Assembly: GCA_049615605.1 (NCBI GenBank) | Contig: JBMZFW010000030.1 | Location: 1-13,599, forward strand | DNA: 13,599 nucleotides | Direction of reading: 5' to 3' | Source: JAQWUY01 sp049615605 | GTDB lineage: Bacteria; Pseudomonadota; Alphaproteobacteria; JAQWUY01 | In this document: positions 12,077-13,599 of the stretch, in pieces | Numbering within the stretch: the first letter of the stretch is position 1 | How the letters are laid out: every line of letters starts with the position of its first letter | The notes under the pieces: model-generated | The model's database searches: none | What the model was told of the DNA's origin: nothing | Seen by the model: only the letters and a program-made list of their open reading frames with translations | Position numbers and translations under genes: made by a program

Positions 12077-13084
12077 ATGACCAAAGAAAGCAAAACTTTT
12101 TCTAAGAAAAGTGATAAAAAGTCAAATATTGATAAAGATAAACTTCTACAATATTATTCGGAAATGTTGTTAATTCGCCGTTTTGAAGAAAAGGCGGGTC
12201 AATTATACGGTATGGGTAAAATTGGTGGTTTCTGTCACTTATATATTGGGCAAGAAGCGGTTGTTGTTGGTGTACAAGACGCCATTAATGATAAAGACAG
12301 CATTATTACATCATATCGTGACCACGCACATATGCTTGTTTGTGGTTTATCACCAGATGCGGTAATGGCGGAACTTACTGGTCGTAAAGATGGCTTATCA
12401 AAAGGTAAGGGCGGTTCAATGCATATGTTTTCTAGTGAAAAGAATTTCTATGGTGGGCACGGTATCGTTGGTGCACAGGTTCCACTTGGTACTGGTCTTG
12501 CATTTGCTGATAAATACAAAGGCAACGATAATGTTGCAACCGTTTACTTGGGGGATGGTGCATTAAACCAAGGGCAAGTTTACGAAGCATTTAATATGGC
12601 TGCTATTTGGAAATTGCCAGTAATTTATATTATTGAAAACAATCAGTACGCTATGGGTACTTCAACTTCAAGGCATTCAGCTGGTGCCGAAGAATTATAC
12701 CAACGCGGTAAAGCTTATGGCATTCCAGGGATTGCGGTTGATGGTATGAATGTACTGGATGTAAAAGAAGCAGCGGAAAAAGCGGTTGAACATTGCCGAA
12801 GCGGTAAAGGTCCGTATATCCTTGAAATGAAAACATATCGTTACCGTGGGCATTCTATGTCGGATCCGGCAAAATACCGTCCAAAAGACGAAGTAACGAA
12901 AATGAAAGAAAAGCACGATCCAATTGATTATGTAAAAGAAATTCTTTTTGCAAATGGTGAAACAGAAGATTCACTTAAAGAAATTGATAAAGATATTAAA
13001 AAGATAGTTTCTGCATCTGCGGACTTTGCATTGGAAAATCCACTTCCAGATGCAAGCGAACTTTGGACAGATGTAGTAGTGTAG
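12077..13084 (+). CDS. pdhA: Pyruvate dehydrogenase E1 component, alpha subunit
   Basis: With the beta subunit this forms the thiamine diphosphate-dependent E1, which decarboxylates pyruvate and loads acetyl groups onto lipoyl arms of the PDH complex. I start it at ATG 12077. An in-frame ATG at 12035 lies upstream of the -10 box and cannot be on the proximal transcript. The 335-residue protein has a Lys/Ser-rich N-terminus (1-22), then MLLIRRFEEKAGQLYGMG and GGFCHLYIGQEAV (30-63) typical of alphaproteobacterial E1-alpha. GGHGIVGAQVPLGTG (126-140) is followed by the ThDP/Mg motif, GDGALNQG (159-166) through to NN at 188-189. YRYRGHSMSDP (254-264) matches the phosphorylation-loop region of E1-alpha. 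The Shine-Dalgarno is an unusual G6 run 5 bases upstream, inside a palindrome. pdhB follows after 10 bases. Confidence 0.97.
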   Translation: MTKESKTFSKKSDKKSNIDKDKLLQYYSEMLLIRRFEEKAGQLYGMGKIGGFCHLYIGQEAVVVGVQDAINDKDSIITSYRDHAHMLVCGLSPDAVMAELTGRKDGLSKGKGGSMHMFSSEKNFYGGHGIVGAQVPLGTGLAFADKYKGNDNVATVYLGDGALNQGQVYEAFNMAAIWKLPVIYIIENNQYAMGTSTSRHSAGAEELYQRGKAYGIPGIAVDGMNVLDVKEAAEKAVEHCRSGKGPYILEMKTYRYRGHSMSDPAKYRPKDEVTKMKEKHDPIDYVKEILFANGETEDSLKEIDKDIKKIVSASADFALENPLPDASELWTDVVV

Positions 13085-13094
13085 GAGAATTGTT

Positions 13095-13599
13095 ATGAGT
13101 ATAAAAATATTAATGCCAGCACTAAGCCCAACAATGACAGAAGGTACACTTGCCAACTGGTTGGTAAAAGAAGGCGACACGGTTTCATCTGGTCAAATTA
13201 TTGCGGAAATTGAAACAGACAAAGCAACAATGGAAGTTGAATCTATTGACGATGGTGTTGTTGGTAAAATCTTTGTTGAACAAGGCACGCAAAATGTTGC
13301 GGTAAACACATTAATTGCTGTGTTATTAGAAGACGGCGAAGACGAAAGTGCTCTTGAAGGGATTTCAGCTGATACGCCTGCACCTGCAAGCACACCAGCC
13401 GATAATGCATCTGCACCTGCTAGTCCAGCCCCATCAGCCCCTGTGGTTGAAGTTATGGAAGTTGAACCAGAATGGACAGGTTCATTTAAAAAGCAAACAG
13501 TTCGTGAAGCATTACGCGATGCAATGGCTGAAGAAATGCGTGGTGATGAAAATGTATTCCTTATGGGTGAAGAAGTTGCCGAATATCAAGGTGCTTACA
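13095..13599 (+). CDS. pdhB: Pyruvate dehydrogenase E1 beta subunit with N-terminal lipoyl domain, 3' end cut by the window edge
   Basis: The first 168 residues are visible. Residues 1-80 are a biotinyl/lipoyl domain with the lipoylation site K43 in ETDKATMEVES. Residues 90-125 are an Ala/Pro/Ser-rich flexible linker. From about 131 (FKKQTVREALRDAMAEEMRGD, then VFLMGEEVAEYQGAY) the E1-beta transketolase-like domain begins; its LMGEEVAEYQGA is diagnostic and excludes an E2 subunit, which also starts with a lipoyl domain. A lipoyl domain on E1-beta is a known alphaproteobacterial arrangement (Zymomonas, Sinorhizobium). AGGAG (13083-13087) overlaps the pdhA stop codon and lies 7 bases before the ATG, so the genes form one operon. 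An E2 gene (pdhC) is expected next, outside the window. Confidence 0.96.
   Translation, partial: MSIKILMPALSPTMTEGTLANWLVKEGDTVSSGQIIAEIETDKATMEVESIDDGVVGKIFVEQGTQNVAVNTLIAVLLEDGEDESALEGISADTPAPASTPADNASAPASPAPSAPVVEVMEVEPEWTGSFKKQTVREALRDAMAEEMRGDENVFLMGEEVAEYQGAY

Noticed and set aside
1..13599. Mobile elements, CRISPR arrays, toxin-antitoxin or defence genes
   Set aside because: Every long open frame with coding character is a core gene family; no repeats with regular spacers, transposase motifs or terminal inverted repeats were seen.

Overview
The window is an ordinary-looking, gene-dense piece of chromosome from an AT-rich bacterium (roughly one third G+C by eye). I place it in the Alphaproteobacteria. 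The evidence is a pyruvate dehydrogenase E1-beta subunit with a lipoyl domain fused to its N-terminus, the ftsB ... pdhA-pdhB neighbourhood, the pepA-holC-ndk neighbourhood, an AspRS of alphaproteobacterial type, and a cluster of GANTC (CcrM-type) sites. The exact lineage cannot be read from the window. Candidates are low-GC host-associated or gut alphaproteobacteria.

Layout, left to right. Positions 1-2647 hold housekeeping genes on the + strand: pepA (5' end outside the window), holC (1-nt overlap with pepA), rpmF with its own promoter and terminator, and ndk followed by a terminator. Positions 2670-5451 hold a + strand operon of a secreted DUF2066 protein, a PerM/AI-2E-family membrane protein and the DnaA-related regulator HdaA. 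It collides tail to tail with ribonuclease D (5448-6608, - strand), the two stop codons sharing bases. Positions 6688-8895 hold aspS and a small cytoplasmic parvulin (1-nt overlap). This pair ends directly against a convergent EamA/DMT exporter gene (8896-9801, - strand). Positions 9802-10026 are the longest gene-free stretch (225 bp), extremely AT-rich, with six GANTC sites around the promoter of the divisome gene ftsB. Then follow ftsB, an RhlE-like DEAD-box helicase and pdhA-pdhB, where pdhB runs off the right edge.

Functionally the genes cover replication (HolC, HdaA), division (FtsB), RNA and protein quality control (RNase D, the helicase, the PPIase, PepA), translation (L32, AspRS), nucleotide balance (Ndk) and entry into the TCA cycle (PDH E1). 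I see no mobile element, tRNA, rRNA, CRISPR array, phage gene or toxin-antitoxin pair.

No wholly new multi-gene system is evident. The most interesting signals are regulatory: the GANTC cluster at ftsB, a GC-rich palindrome (CCCCCATAT-N8-ATATGGGGG) wedged between the pdhA -10 box and its start codon, and paired elements in the helicase leader, one of which masks the ribosome binding site.
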